NCBI GenBank assembly: GCA_040902855.1 | Contig: JBBDWN010000060.1 | Coordinates: 1 to 33,395 of the forward strand | Length of the DNA: 33,395 bases | DNA from: DATHWB01 sp040902855 | GTDB taxonomy: Bacteria > Actinomycetota > Acidimicrobiia > Spongiisociales > ZC4RG35 | Direction: 5' to 3' | In this document: positions 1 through 8,566 of the stretch, piece by piece | How the letters are laid out: each line of letters begins with the position of its first letter | Position numbering within the stretch: the stretch's first letter is position 1 | Made by a program: the position numbers and the translations under genes | The notes under the pieces: model-generated | Told to the model about the DNA's origin: nothing | Databases searched by the model: none | The model's input: the letters and a program-made list of their open reading frames with translations, nothing else

Positions 1-31
1 TCCCGGGAGTCCGGCCACCGACGACCGAGGC

Positions 32-1885
32 TCACGTCTGAACGATCAGCCGGAGTCGGTCAGTCAGGGCGTCGATGTCGAGTCCGATGGACGAAATCAC
101 GTCGTCGGCCGAACCGAACGGGAGGAAACTGTCGGGCAACCCGATGGTGTGGACCTTGCCGGCGAGACCGGTGCCGGACAGGGACTCCAGAACGGCCGCG
201 CCGAACCCTCCTGACAGCACGTTGTCCTCGACGGTGACGACCGCACCCGCCCCGCGTACCCAGTCCTCGAGTCGCGGGTCGAGAGGCTTGACCCAGCGAG
301 CGTTGATGACGCCGACGGACATGCCCTCCTGTTCCAGCCGCCCTGACACCTTCTGGGCCGTCTCCACGTACCTGCCGTTGGCGAGGATCAGGAGATCGTC
401 ACCAGTGCTCAGCTCTGCCCATTCGCCGACCGGAATCGCAGGCACGGGAATCGCCGGTATCGAAGTGGCCGCCGCCTTGGGGTAGCGGATCGCCATCGGC
501 CCTCGGTGGGTGGCGGCGGTCTCGATCATCCCGCACAGATCAGCTGCGTCGGCCGGGGCCCCGACAACCATTCCGGGGATCATCCTCAGGAACGTGAGAT
601 CGAATGCCCCGTGGTGGGAGGGTCCGTCGGGTCCGGTCACCCCCGCCCGATCGACCAGCAGGGTCACCCCGAGACCGTGCAGGGCCACATCCATCGTCAC
701 CTGGTCGATGGCCCGTTGCAGAAAACTGGAGTAGATCGCGACGTACGGCTTCTTGCCGGCCATGGCCAGGCCGGCGGCCAACGTCACCGCGTGCTGCTCT
801 GCGATCCCGCAGTCGATGACCCGGTCGGGGTGATTCTCGGCGACCTCGGCGAGGCCGGTCGAGGAAACCATCGCCGCCGAGATCGCCACGACCTCGGGGT
901 GGCGATCGGCGACCGAACTCAGCGCCTGGCCGGCCACATCGGTGAGCTTCACTTCCGACTTGAGCGGGGCTCCGGTGGTCACGTCGAACCGGCCGACACC
1001 GTGGAGCTTGTCGACCCGGTCGTCGATCGCGGGGCGATAGCCGCTCCCCTTCTCGGTCAGGATGTGGACGATGACCGGTTCGTCGTACTCCTTGGCCCTG
1101 GCGAAGGTCTCTTCCAACAACTCGATGTCATGCCCGTCGATCCGGCCGGTGTACTTCAATCCGAGGGTGTCGAAAAAGGTCGACGGCTCGATCATCTGCT
1201 TGACGGCCTCTTTGAATCGGGTGGCCATCTCGTCGGCCGTCTCGCCCACGACCGGCATTCCCCGCAACATCCGCCGAGAGGTGCGCTTGGCCCACTCGTA
1301 CCGGGGATCCATGCGGAGGTGGGACAGATTCGACAGCATCGCCATGCCGCCGATGGTCGGGCCGTAACTGTGACCGTTGTCGTTGACCACGACGATGAGA
1401 CGCCGCGGTCTGGTGACGGCGATGTGGCTGAGCGCCTCGTAGGCCATGCCACCGGTCAGGGCGCCGTCGCCGATGACCGCCACCGTCCAGTGGTCGGAGT
1501 CGGAAAGAGCCCGGCCCAGGGCGTAGGACAGCGAGGTGGATGCGTGCGAGTTCTCGACGAAATCGTGTTCGCTCTCGTCCCGGGAGGGATACCCGCTCAG
1601 GCCACCGAACTCGCGCAGACGGTCGAAACCGTCGCGCCGCCCGGTCAAGAGTTTGTGCACATACGACTGGTGGCCGACGTCCCACAGAATCCGGTCGCGC
1701 GGGGAATCGAAACTCCGATGGAGGGCGAGGGTCAGCTCGACGACGCCGAGATTCGGGGAGAGGTGGCCACCGGTCTTGGAGATTTTGTCGAGGAGGAACG
1801 CCCGGATCTCACCCGCGAGCTGAGTGAGTTCCCCAAAGCTGAGTGAATCGAGGTCGGACGGGTTCTCGATCCGTGAGAGGATCAT
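32..1885 (-). CDS. dxs: 1-deoxy-D-xylulose-5-phosphate synthase
   Basis: Thiamine-diphosphate enzyme that condenses pyruvate and glyceraldehyde-3-phosphate to DXP, the first step of the MEP isoprenoid pathway; DXP also feeds thiamine and pyridoxal synthesis. Seen: 617 aa, close to the usual 620-640; N-terminal block HLSPNLGVVELTLALH; TPP motif beginning IGDGALTGG and closing at VVVNDN; the transketolase-like pyrimidine-domain motif DCGIAEQHAVTLAAGLA with its catalytic Glu; C-terminal transketolase domain. The start is chosen because MILSRIENPSDLD is a normal Dxs N-terminus. It begins 45 bp after the histidine kinase stop on the same strand, so read-through from the phosphate operon is possible, although no functional link is implied. 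Confidence 0.97.
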   Translation of the reverse strand: MILSRIENPSDLDSLSFGELTQLAGEIRAFLLDKISKTGGHLSPNLGVVELTLALHRSFDSPRDRILWDVGHQSYVHKLLTGRRDGFDRLREFGGLSGYPSRDESEHDFVENSHASTSLSYALGRALSDSDHWTVAVIGDGALTGGMAYEALSHIAVTRPRRLIVVVNDNGHSYGPTIGGMAMLSNLSHLRMDPRYEWAKRTSRRMLRGMPVVGETADEMATRFKEAVKQMIEPSTFFDTLGLKYTGRIDGHDIELLEETFARAKEYDEPVIVHILTEKGSGYRPAIDDRVDKLHGVGRFDVTTGAPLKSEVKLTDVAGQALSSVADRHPEVVAISAAMVSSTGLAEVAENHPDRVIDCGIAEQHAVTLAAGLAMAGKKPYVAIYSSFLQRAIDQVTMDVALHGLGVTLLVDRAGVTGPDGPSHHGAFDLTFLRMIPGMVVGAPADAADLCGMIETAATHRGPMAIRYPKAAATSIPAIPVPAIPVGEWAELSTGDDLLILANGRYVETAQKVSGRLEQEGMSVGVINARWVKPLDPRLEDWVRGAGAVVTVEDNVLSGGFGAAVLESLSGTGLAGKVHTIGLPDSFLPFGSADDVISSIGLDIDALTDRLRLIVQT

Positions 1886-1930
1886 GGTCGGAAATGGTAG
1901 TTGCCTGCGCCGCCGACACGGATTTCGGCG

Positions 1931-3655
1931 TCAGGGGTTGCTCAACGGAAACACGAGATGGAAGGTCGAACCGACGCCGAGTTCGGATTCCACCGAGACC
2001 GAGCCGCCGTGTGCCTCTGTCACGTGCTTGACGATCGCCAGACCGAGGCCGGTGCCACCGGTCTCGCGGGAGCGAGCCACATCGACGCGGTAGAACCGTT
2101 CGAACACACGATTGAGCGATCGCTTGGGAATCCCGGTACCGGTGTCCTGGACGAACAACCGCACCGAATCGTCCTCGACGGCGAGTCCCACCAACACCCG
2201 GTCGCCGGCGGAGCTGTAGCGGATTGCGTTCGAGATCAGGTTGCGGACAGCCAGACCGAGATCAGACGAAGATCCGATGATGGACGCCGCCACCGTCTCG
2301 GAGGTGAGCTCGATCCCCTTGTCCGTCGCCGACTGCCGGAGTCGGTCGAACTCGTCTTCGATGATCCGGTCGAGCCGGACCGACGTGTCCCCTCCTGACG
2401 ATGTCTCAACTCTGGAGAGGTCGAGGAGGTCGCCGACGATGCGAGCCAACTGGCGGGCGGAGTCGTGCACGAGCGTCACGAAACGTCTGGCCCGCTCCGG
2501 ATCCCGATCGAAGGCCATCTGGAGCGTCTCGGAGGCGGCCAAGATGGACGCGATCGGTGTCTTCAGCTCGTGAGATGCGTCGGCGACGAAGTCCCGGCGC
2601 ATCCGCTCGATCCGGACTCGTTCGGAGATGTCTGTCACAACGAGCAGGACTCGCCCGTCAGGGAGCGGTGTGGCGAGAGCCCGCAGCGTGGGGCCGGCGC
2701 CGGTGGATTCGAGCACCTCGTCTCGGAGTTCCCCGGCGTCCATCGACTCTCGGACCACACGCTGGAGGGTGTGCGGGGTGAGTCTCGTCAGGCGTGGAGG
2801 GACATCGCCGATGATGTCGTGCGCAGTTCCGTTTCCGTAGAGAATCTCACCGTCCGGAGCCACGAGGATCACGCCCTGCGGGAGCGCATCGAGCAGGGCT
2901 TGGAGTATTTCCCGCTCCTCTTCTGCGTCTGTCACCCGATTCCCCAACTCCTGGGCCATCTGGCCGATCGACAGGCCGAGCCGGTCGAGTTCACGGATCG
3001 ACGACCGGCGGGGCCGGATGTCGAGCCGACCTTCCGCCACCTCCCGGGCGACTCCAGTCAGATCTTGGATCGGGCGCGCCACCCGGCGGGCGACGAGCGC
3101 CATGACCAGCACTCCGACGACTCCGGCGATCAACGCCGCCACCCCGACGCGAGTGCCGACCTCGGCCACCTGGGCGGCCAGTTGGTCTTCTGTGATCGAG
3201 ATCCGGTACACCCGCTCCCCGTCGGCAGAGGCGATCGCCACATAGGTCTGGAGCACACCGGTCGTGTCAGAGATCCGAGTCGCGAGGCCGGGCCCGTCCA
3301 CCAAGGCCTCGGTCACCTCGGGTCGGGATCCGTGGTTCTCCATACTCAGGGCTTCGAACTCGGAATCAGCCAAGACCGTTCCATCGGCTGCGACGACCGT
3401 GATCCGGGCATCGAGGGCGGCGGCCAGTTCGTCGGCGGCTCGCTGCAACCCGGCATCGGGGACCTCGGCGAGTCCGATGTGGACTGCCCGCACTTCGCGT
3501 TCGAGGGCGGCGGTGGCCTGGGAGCGGAGAACGGTTTCGACTCCGTCGAGGGTGAGGAGTCCGAAGAATCCGATGAGGAGGATGAAGGCGACCGCGTAGG
3601 CGGTCAGCAGTCGGCCGGAGAGACTCCCCCGGCCCGGCGAACGGGCCTCACTCAT
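1931..3655 (-). CDS. PhoR-type sensor histidine kinase
   Basis: Membrane sensor kinase of a two-component system, most likely the phosphate sensor. Seen over 574 aa: TM1 about residues 17-36, an extracytoplasmic sensor of about 130 residues, TM2 about 170-189, HAMP about 190-243, a PAS-like domain about 245-345, HisKA with DASHELKTP (phospho-acceptor His362), and a HATPase_c domain with N box NLISNAIRY, G1 DTGTGIP and G2 GGTGLGLAIVKH. HAMP plus PAS before HisKA is the PhoR layout. Its ATG overlaps the response regulator stop by 8 nt, so the pair is translationally coupled behind phoU. The assignment to phosphate rests on neighbours and PHO boxes. Actinobacterial SenX3 is shorter, so I give no symbol. 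Confidence 0.93.
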   Translation of the reverse strand: MSEARSPGRGSLSGRLLTAYAVAFILLIGFFGLLTLDGVETVLRSQATAALEREVRAVHIGLAEVPDAGLQRAADELAAALDARITVVAADGTVLADSEFEALSMENHGSRPEVTEALVDGPGLATRISDTTGVLQTYVAIASADGERVYRISITEDQLAAQVAEVGTRVGVAALIAGVVGVLVMALVARRVARPIQDLTGVAREVAEGRLDIRPRRSSIRELDRLGLSIGQMAQELGNRVTDAEEEREILQALLDALPQGVILVAPDGEILYGNGTAHDIIGDVPPRLTRLTPHTLQRVVRESMDAGELRDEVLESTGAGPTLRALATPLPDGRVLLVVTDISERVRIERMRRDFVADASHELKTPIASILAASETLQMAFDRDPERARRFVTLVHDSARQLARIVGDLLDLSRVETSSGGDTSVRLDRIIEDEFDRLRQSATDKGIELTSETVAASIIGSSSDLGLAVRNLISNAIRYSSAGDRVLVGLAVEDDSVRLFVQDTGTGIPKRSLNRVFERFYRVDVARSRETGGTGLGLAIVKHVTEAHGGSVSVESELGVGSTFHLVFPLSNP

Positions 3656-4358
3656 CCACGAATTTGTAGCCGAGTCCCCGAACCGTGACGATCCGGACCG
3701 GACTGGCGGGATCGTCTTCGATCTTGTGGCGGATCCTCTTGATATGGACGTCGAGAGTCTTGGTGTCTCCGAAGTAGCTCGCGCCCCACACGTCGTCTAT
3801 GAGCGCGTCGCGAGTGGCGAGCCGGTTCTTGCGACGCATCAGCGCCTCGAGGAGTTCGAACTCCTTGGGGCGGAGTTCCACCGCAACCCCGGCGACTCGC
3901 ACCTCGTGGGCGTCGACGTCGATTTCCACACCCGCACCGCGGACGACCTCGTTGCTCACTGCGAACGTCCCCGAGCGCGCCGAACGACGAATCTGAGCGC
4001 GTACCCGAGCCATGAGTTCGCGCATCGAGAACGGTTTGGTCACGTAGTCGTCCGCCCCAAGCTCCAGACCCGCCACCTTGTCGGCTTCCGAGTCCCGGGC
4101 GGTCAGCATGATGATGGGGACGTCCGAAGTCGATCGGATCTGGCGACAGACATCCAAGCCGGACGACTCGGGCAGCATCACGTCCAGGAGCACCACCGAA
4201 GGGTTGCCGATATGCGCTTGTTCGACTCCGTCGCGACCGGTGACAGCGGAAAGGACCTCGTATCCCTCGAGTTCGAGCGCGTAGGAGATCGATTCGACGA
4301 GGCTGGCCTCGTCCTCGACCACCAGCACCCGGTGTTTCGGTTCAGTCCTGGTCGCCAC
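3648..4358 (-). CDS. OmpR/PhoB-family response regulator (RegX3/PhoP-like)
   Basis: DNA-binding partner of the adjacent histidine kinase. Seen over 236 aa: receiver domain with acidic pocket E15/D16, phospho-acceptor Asp59 in VVLLDVMLP, Thr86 and Lys108 (YVTKPFS); then a C-terminal winged helix with RPKEFELLEALMRR and the terminal RIVTVRGLGYKF hairpin. The start is GTG at 4358, inside the 3' end of phoU (17-bp overlap); no better upstream start is free. Order phoU-regulator-kinase plus PHO-box-like arrays at 5221-5264 and 7439-7471 argue that this is the Pho regulator and that it autoregulates. The orthologue could be called regX3, phoP or phoB. Confidence 0.95.
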   Translation of the reverse strand: MATRTEPKHRVLVVEDEASLVESISYALELEGYEVLSAVTGRDGVEQAHIGNPSVVLLDVMLPESSGLDVCRQIRSTSDVPIIMLTARDSEADKVAGLELGADDYVTKPFSMRELMARVRAQIRRSARSGTFAVSNEVVRGAGVEIDVDAHEVRVAGVAVELRPKEFELLEALMRRKNRLATRDALIDDVWGASYFGDTKTLDVHIKRIRHKIEDDPASPVRIVTVRGLGYKFVDE

Positions 4359-5055
4359 GATGTGCCAGTGCCTCTTCGTCGAAATCCTGATAATCCCCTG
4401 TCACCAGGAAGACGACCTGTTCTGCGACGTCCACCGCTTGATCGCCGATCCGCTCCAGCGCTCGTGACACCATCATCATCCGGGTCGCCCATTCGAGCAG
4501 TTTGGGTTCCGGCCCGCACGCGACCACTTCTCGATACATGTTGCGGTTGATGCGGTCGACCGGCTCGTCCATGGCGGGAAGGAGTCGAGCCTCGTCCGGA
4601 TCCCGGCGGATGAAGGCTTGGACGGCGGTTCGAATCATGGGGCGAACGAGGTCTCCCATCTCGCGAAGCTGCTCGACGATCCGATCGGATCGCGGGAGTC
4701 CATCCGTGACCTGAGCCATCTTGGCGATGTTCACGCACTGATCCCCGGTGCGTTCCAAGGTGACATTCAGGTGCAGCAACACCGACATCAGCCGAAGATC
4801 ACCGCCCATGGGTTGCTGACGAGCCATCAGGTTGACCCACTTGTTGTGGGAGCCGAGGTACAGCTCATCGACGAACACGTCCTCCTCGATCACCTGCTGC
4901 GCCAGATCGAGATTCGCCCGACACACAGACTCGACCGCCATCTCGACCATTCGATCAGCCCGCTCAGACACCTCGATGATCGCCCCGGAGAGGTTGTCCA
5001 GTTCTTTGTGAAAATGGCTTCGTACGTCTGCCACGGCATCCCCGGTCGAGTCCAT
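4342..5055 (-). CDS. phoU: Phosphate signalling protein PhoU
   Basis: Cytoplasmic negative regulator that couples the PstSCAB transporter to the PhoR-type kinase and keeps the Pho response off when phosphate is plentiful. Seen: 237 aa, two tandem three-helix PhoU repeats (about residues 15-110 and 120-215). The first contains RADRMVEMAVESV and ends with NVTLERTGDQCVNIAKMAQ. The second ends with VSRALERIGDQAVDVAEQVVF; the E(R)xGDQ metal-binding motifs are intact in both. It is the first gene of a phoU-regulator-kinase operon. A PHO-box-like array lies about 165 bp upstream. The 5056-5329 spacer to ppk1 shows no other gene. Confidence 0.96.
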   Translation of the reverse strand: MDSTGDAVADVRSHFHKELDNLSGAIIEVSERADRMVEMAVESVCRANLDLAQQVIEEDVFVDELYLGSHNKWVNLMARQQPMGGDLRLMSVLLHLNVTLERTGDQCVNIAKMAQVTDGLPRSDRIVEQLREMGDLVRPMIRTAVQAFIRRDPDEARLLPAMDEPVDRINRNMYREVVACGPEPKLLEWATRMMMVSRALERIGDQAVDVAEQVVFLVTGDYQDFDEEALAHRGDQD

Positions 5056-5208
5056 GTCAACCTACTCGCCCGGACGTCTTGGCCTTGTCGATCCGGTCCA
5101 AAGGGCTCACGACTGAACTCCGGTGTGATTCCTCAAGGCTTCCTCCTGCTACGCCGGGGACCAGGGTCCAGCCGAACCCCGCTCGTCGGACTCCGCGATC
5201 CACACTGG

Positions 5209-5264
5209 ACGCTACGAAGAGCAGGTGAATGTCGGTCCGCTCGAAGGTGAACGGCGGGTGAAAC
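5209..5264 (-). promoter_or_regulatory. PHO-box-like array and -10 upstream of phoU
   Basis: Read on the minus strand from 5264 there are four consecutive 11-nt units: GTTTCACCCGC, CGTTCACCTTC, GAGCGGACCGA, CATTCACCTGC. Units 1, 2 and 4 carry TTCACC in the same register; unit 3 is degenerate. Actinobacterial PHO boxes are known as 11-bp direct repeats built on GTTCACC. A -10-like TAGCGT (5214-5209) follows 6 bp after the last unit. Inferred role: phosphate-starvation activation of phoU-regulator-kinase. Confidence 0.65.
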
Positions 5265-5329
5265 TTTCTCCGTGCGCTCTTGCAGGTCGGCGGACGGGCG
5301 GGCCGGCGACGGCGACGGCGACGACCTCT

Positions 5330-7378
5330 CTATTCCGAGGCCGCCACTGAACGGGCCTCTGCAAGACCGCGGAGGGTGATGTGGATGTCGACTCCGAGTT
5401 CGGTCGGCACCTTCGACCACACACCATCGGATCCGAGTTGCCATGCCAGCACATCGTCGGCGAACGACACCTCGATGATCTCATCGAGCCTGAACTGGAG
5501 ATCCGGGTCCTCCACGGGTGCCAGAGCCTCCACCCTGCGGTCGAGATTTCGCTCCATCAAATCGGCGGAGCCGATGAAATAGCTGCGATCTTGGCCGCGC
5601 GCCCCGAAACGGTAGATACGTGAATGCTCGAGATAACGACCGACGAGGGACCGCACCACGATCCGTTCGCTCATGCCTGCCACACCGGGGATGAGGCAAC
5701 AGATCCCTCGAACGATCAATTCGACCCGACAGCCGGCCTGGGACGCGGCATACAACTCGTCGATCATCGCCGAGTCCACCAATGAGTTCATCTTCATGGA
5801 GATGTGGCCGGCCGATCCTCTCTCGGCTTCTGCCCTGATCCGCTCGGTCAGTCCCGCCCGGGCGGTCAGCGGGCTCACCAGCAGCTTCCGATACTTGCGT
5901 TGATGCGAGTAGCCCGTGAGGAAGTTGAAGAGGTCGGTCAGGTCCGCCCCGATGGCAGGATCGGCGGTGAAGATTCCGATGTCTTCGTAGATCCGGGCCG
6001 TCGAGTCGTTGTAGTTGCCTGTACCGATATGGGCGTAACGCGTGATCACGTCACCCTCGTCCCTGACAACCAGTGTGATCTTTGTGTGCGTCTTCAGCCC
6101 GACCACTCCGTAGACGACGTGGACGCCCGCATCCTCGAGCTTCTGGGCCCATTCGATGTTGCGCTCCTCGTCGAATCGAGCTTTCAGTTCCACCAGGGCC
6201 ACCACCTGTTTGCCCTCGTCTGCGGCCTCCATCAGCGCCCGCATGATTGGGCTGTCCTTGGACGTCCGGTACAAGGTCATCTTGATGGCGAGGACCTTTG
6301 GATCGCGGGCCGCCTGATCCAAGAACTCGACCACGGAGGTGGTGAATGAGCCATACGGATGGTGTACGAGGAGGTCCCCCGCCCGGATCGTGGCGAAGAG
6401 ATCGGGGGCTTCACCGCCCCGTACCGCCAGGCGCGGTTGCGTGGTCCAATTCCATCTGTCCCATGCCAAGTCCACCCGGGGCAGGTCCGAGACGACGGAG
6501 AGACCGGCGAGGCCGAGCGGCCCGGACACGCGAATCACGTCGCTCTCGGCGATCGACATCTCGCGCATCAGGAGATCCAGCACCTCAGAAGACATCGACT
6601 CGTGGACCTCCAGGCGAACCACACGGCCGAAGCGACCACGTGTCAACTCAGATTCGATGGTCTGTAGGAGGTCGCCGCCCTGGTCTTCTTCGATCTCGAA
6701 GTCGGCGTTGCGGGTCACTCGGAACACATGGTGCGCGACGATCTCCATCCCCGGGAACAGATCTTCGAGATGTGAGGCGATCACCTGCTCCAGGGGGACG
6801 AACCGCTCCCCGTCGGGCATGACGACGAAGCGCGACAGGATCGGCGGCACCTTGATTCGAGCAAACCGGGTCTGACCGCTCTCACGATTTCGGACAAGGA
6901 TCGCCAGATTCAGTGAGAGATTCGAGATGTACGGAAAGGGATGGGCGGGATCCACCGCCAGCGGCGTGACGACGGGAAAGACCCTCGAGCGGAACTGGTC
7001 GTCGAGATAGCTCCGGTCGTCGTCGTCGAGAGAGTCGTAGTCGCCGAAGCGGACGCCGGAGGCCGACAACTGGGGAGCCAATTCTCCGAGGAAGAGCGCG
7101 TCGGAGCGCTTGTACTGGCCCGCCACCATCGGTCCGATTCGGTCCAACTGTTCGGATGCCGACATGCCATCCGCCGACGTCGACCTGACACCGAGTGCGA
7201 CCTGCTCCTTGAGACCCGCTACCCGCACCATGAAGAACTCGTCGAGGTTCGAGGCCCAGATCGCCAGGAAGCGGGTCCGCTCGAGGAGAGGGATGGAATC
7301 GTCTTCGGCCAGCGCCAGCACCCGGGCATTGAAGTCGAGCCAGGACAGCTCACGGTTGAGGTATCTCTGCTCGTCCAT
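5330..7378 (-). CDS. ppk1: Polyphosphate kinase 1
   Basis: Reversibly transfers the ATP gamma-phosphate to inorganic polyphosphate. Seen: 682 aa, usual PPK1 length; N-terminal RYLNRELSWLDFNARVL and NLDEFFMVRVAGL; middle VVTPLAVDPAHPFPYISNLS; catalytic domain with GLKTHTKITLVV (His431, equivalent to the autophosphorylated His of E. coli Ppk), YAHIGTGNYND (His450), and LEHSRIYRFG (His585, second catalytic His); FIGSADLMERNLDRRVE near the C-terminus. The open frame continues upstream to 7927, but that stretch is antisense to pstS. ATG 7378 matches the family N-terminus and lies 7 nt from a -10 hexamer. It shares the intergenic PHO box at 7439-7471 with pstS. Confidence 0.96.
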   Translation of the reverse strand: MDEQRYLNRELSWLDFNARVLALAEDDSIPLLERTRFLAIWASNLDEFFMVRVAGLKEQVALGVRSTSADGMSASEQLDRIGPMVAGQYKRSDALFLGELAPQLSASGVRFGDYDSLDDDDRSYLDDQFRSRVFPVVTPLAVDPAHPFPYISNLSLNLAILVRNRESGQTRFARIKVPPILSRFVVMPDGERFVPLEQVIASHLEDLFPGMEIVAHHVFRVTRNADFEIEEDQGGDLLQTIESELTRGRFGRVVRLEVHESMSSEVLDLLMREMSIAESDVIRVSGPLGLAGLSVVSDLPRVDLAWDRWNWTTQPRLAVRGGEAPDLFATIRAGDLLVHHPYGSFTTSVVEFLDQAARDPKVLAIKMTLYRTSKDSPIMRALMEAADEGKQVVALVELKARFDEERNIEWAQKLEDAGVHVVYGVVGLKTHTKITLVVRDEGDVITRYAHIGTGNYNDSTARIYEDIGIFTADPAIGADLTDLFNFLTGYSHQRKYRKLLVSPLTARAGLTERIRAEAERGSAGHISMKMNSLVDSAMIDELYAASQAGCRVELIVRGICCLIPGVAGMSERIVVRSLVGRYLEHSRIYRFGARGQDRSYFIGSADLMERNLDRRVEALAPVEDPDLQFRLDEIIEVSFADDVLAWQLGSDGVWSKVPTELGVDIHITLRGLAEARSVAASE

Positions 7379-7385
7379 CGCCAAG

Positions 7386-7391
7386 AGCGTA
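7386..7391 (-). promoter_or_regulatory. -10 hexamer for leaderless ppk1
   Basis: On the minus strand TACGCT is followed by 7 nt and then the ATG at 7378. No Shine-Dalgarno sequence is present between them, so transcription would start at or next to the A of ATG. The same arrangement is seen at five other genes in the window. Confidence 0.55.
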
Positions 7392-7438
7392 GAACGCCTC
7401 GACGAGCAGACCAGCGAGGGACCCGAGAGCAGAGAAAC

Positions 7439-7493
7439 GTTCACCTCGGGTTCACACATGGTTCGAGCGACGGCCAGATTCCACCAATACGGT
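7439..7493 (+). promoter_or_regulatory. PHO-box array between ppk1 and pstS, with pstS -10
   Basis: Three consecutive 11-nt units begin at 7439, 7450 and 7461: GTTCACCTCGG, GTTCACACATG, GTTCGAGCGAC. Two keep GTTCAC exactly and the third keeps GTTC. A TACGGT hexamer at 7488-7493 is a plausible pstS -10 at an activator-like distance. The box lies 60 bp upstream of the divergent ppk1 start, so one site may serve both genes. That it binds the encoded response regulator is inference. Confidence 0.7.
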
Positions 7494-7558
7494 TTCTTCC
7501 GGGTCATGCGGAGTCTCTTTCTGCGTGCCCGGAATCCAAACACGAAGGATGGAATCAG

Positions 7559-8560
7559 ATGGCAATGAATCGACGATTGCTGGCTCTCCTGACGGTGCTG
7601 GCTGTGGTGATCGCGGCCTGTGGCGGCAGCGACTCGACGGACACCACAGCCGCCGCTGGCGGCACAGACACCACGGCTGCGTCCGGTGACAGTGAGGAAC
7701 TGACCGGCGAGGTCCGCCTGGACGGTTCGAGCACGGTCGGACCCCTGTCCGAAGTGGCGGCCGAGCTCTACATGCAGGAACAACCGGGCGTTCGGGTCAC
7801 CGTTGCAATTTCGGGCACGGGCGGCGGCTTCCAGAAGTTCTGCATCGGAGAGACCGACGCCAACAACTCGTCCCGTCTCATCTCCGAGGACGAGATTGCA
7901 ACATGCGAGAGCAACGGAATCGGACATGACTTCATCCAGGTGGCCAACGATGCGCTTTCGATCGTGGTGAGCCGGGAACTACCCATCGATTGCCTGACGG
8001 TCGCACAGGTCAGCCAGATCTGGGATGCCGGTTCGACGGTCGAGACGTGGGGCGACATCGACGGACTCGACATGCCCGACGACATGCGGGACGAGCCTCT
8101 CACGCTGTATGGCCCCGGATCGGACTCCGGCACCTTCGACTACTTCACCGAGGAGATCAACGGCGAGGTCGGGAAGATCCGCACGGACTACATCGATATC
8201 GGCGAAGACGACCTGGCAGCGGTCACGGCCATCGAAGGCGATCCGTACGCCATGGGATACATCCCCTTCTCCTACTACCAGGAGTCGATCGACAAGGTGA
8301 AAGCACTGGCGATCGACGACGGCAACGGTTGTGTGGAGTCCACGCCCGAAAACGTCGAGAACCTGTCCTACACCCCGCTCGGACGCGGCTTGTTCGTATT
8401 CTTCAGCAATACTGCGCTCGCCCGACCGGAAGTGCTCGACTTTGCCAACTTCTACATCGAGAACGCCAAGCAGATCGCCGAGTTGGCAGAGTACGTCCCG
8501 ATGACCGACGAACAGCTCGCGACACAAGCGGCCAAGATCGCCGCTCTGGCCGGCGGCTAG
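7559..8560 (+). CDS. pstS: Phosphate ABC transporter substrate-binding lipoprotein
   Basis: Captures phosphate outside the membrane for PstCAB. Seen: 333 aa; signal peptide MAMNRRLLALLTVLAVVIAA ending in lipobox VIAAC; a Thr/Ala/Ser/Gly-rich linker (about residues 24-48); LDGSSTVGPL and ISGTGGGFQKF, the Ser/Thr/Gly phosphate-contact loops of PstS; GPGSDSGTFDYFTE; C-terminal GYIPFSYY. The start at 7559 is preferred over the ATG at 7565 because AAGGA at 7545-7549 is 9 nt away from it. First gene of pstSCAB, 6 bp before pstC, preceded by a PHO box. Confidence 0.96.
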   Translation: MAMNRRLLALLTVLAVVIAACGGSDSTDTTAAAGGTDTTAASGDSEELTGEVRLDGSSTVGPLSEVAAELYMQEQPGVRVTVAISGTGGGFQKFCIGETDANNSSRLISEDEIATCESNGIGHDFIQVANDALSIVVSRELPIDCLTVAQVSQIWDAGSTVETWGDIDGLDMPDDMRDEPLTLYGPGSDSGTFDYFTEEINGEVGKIRTDYIDIGEDDLAAVTAIEGDPYAMGYIPFSYYQESIDKVKALAIDDGNGCVESTPENVENLSYTPLGRGLFVFFSNTALARPEVLDFANFYIENAKQIAELAEYVPMTDEQLATQAAKIAALAGG

Positions 8561-8566
8561 GACCCA

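Noticed and set aside
506..1846. Long plus-strand ORF opposite dxs
   Set aside because: Shadow frame of a GC-rich gene; composition dominated by Gly, His, Arg and Asp, no domain, and dxs is certain.
6941..7558. Upstream extension of the pstS frame
   Set aside because: It is antisense to ppk1; the signal peptide and ribosome site place the start at 7559.
7379..7927. N-terminal extension of ppk1 by 183 codons
   Set aside because: It lies antisense to the pstS start and signal peptide, has no family match, and ATG 7378 matches the PPK1 N-terminus and promoter spacing.
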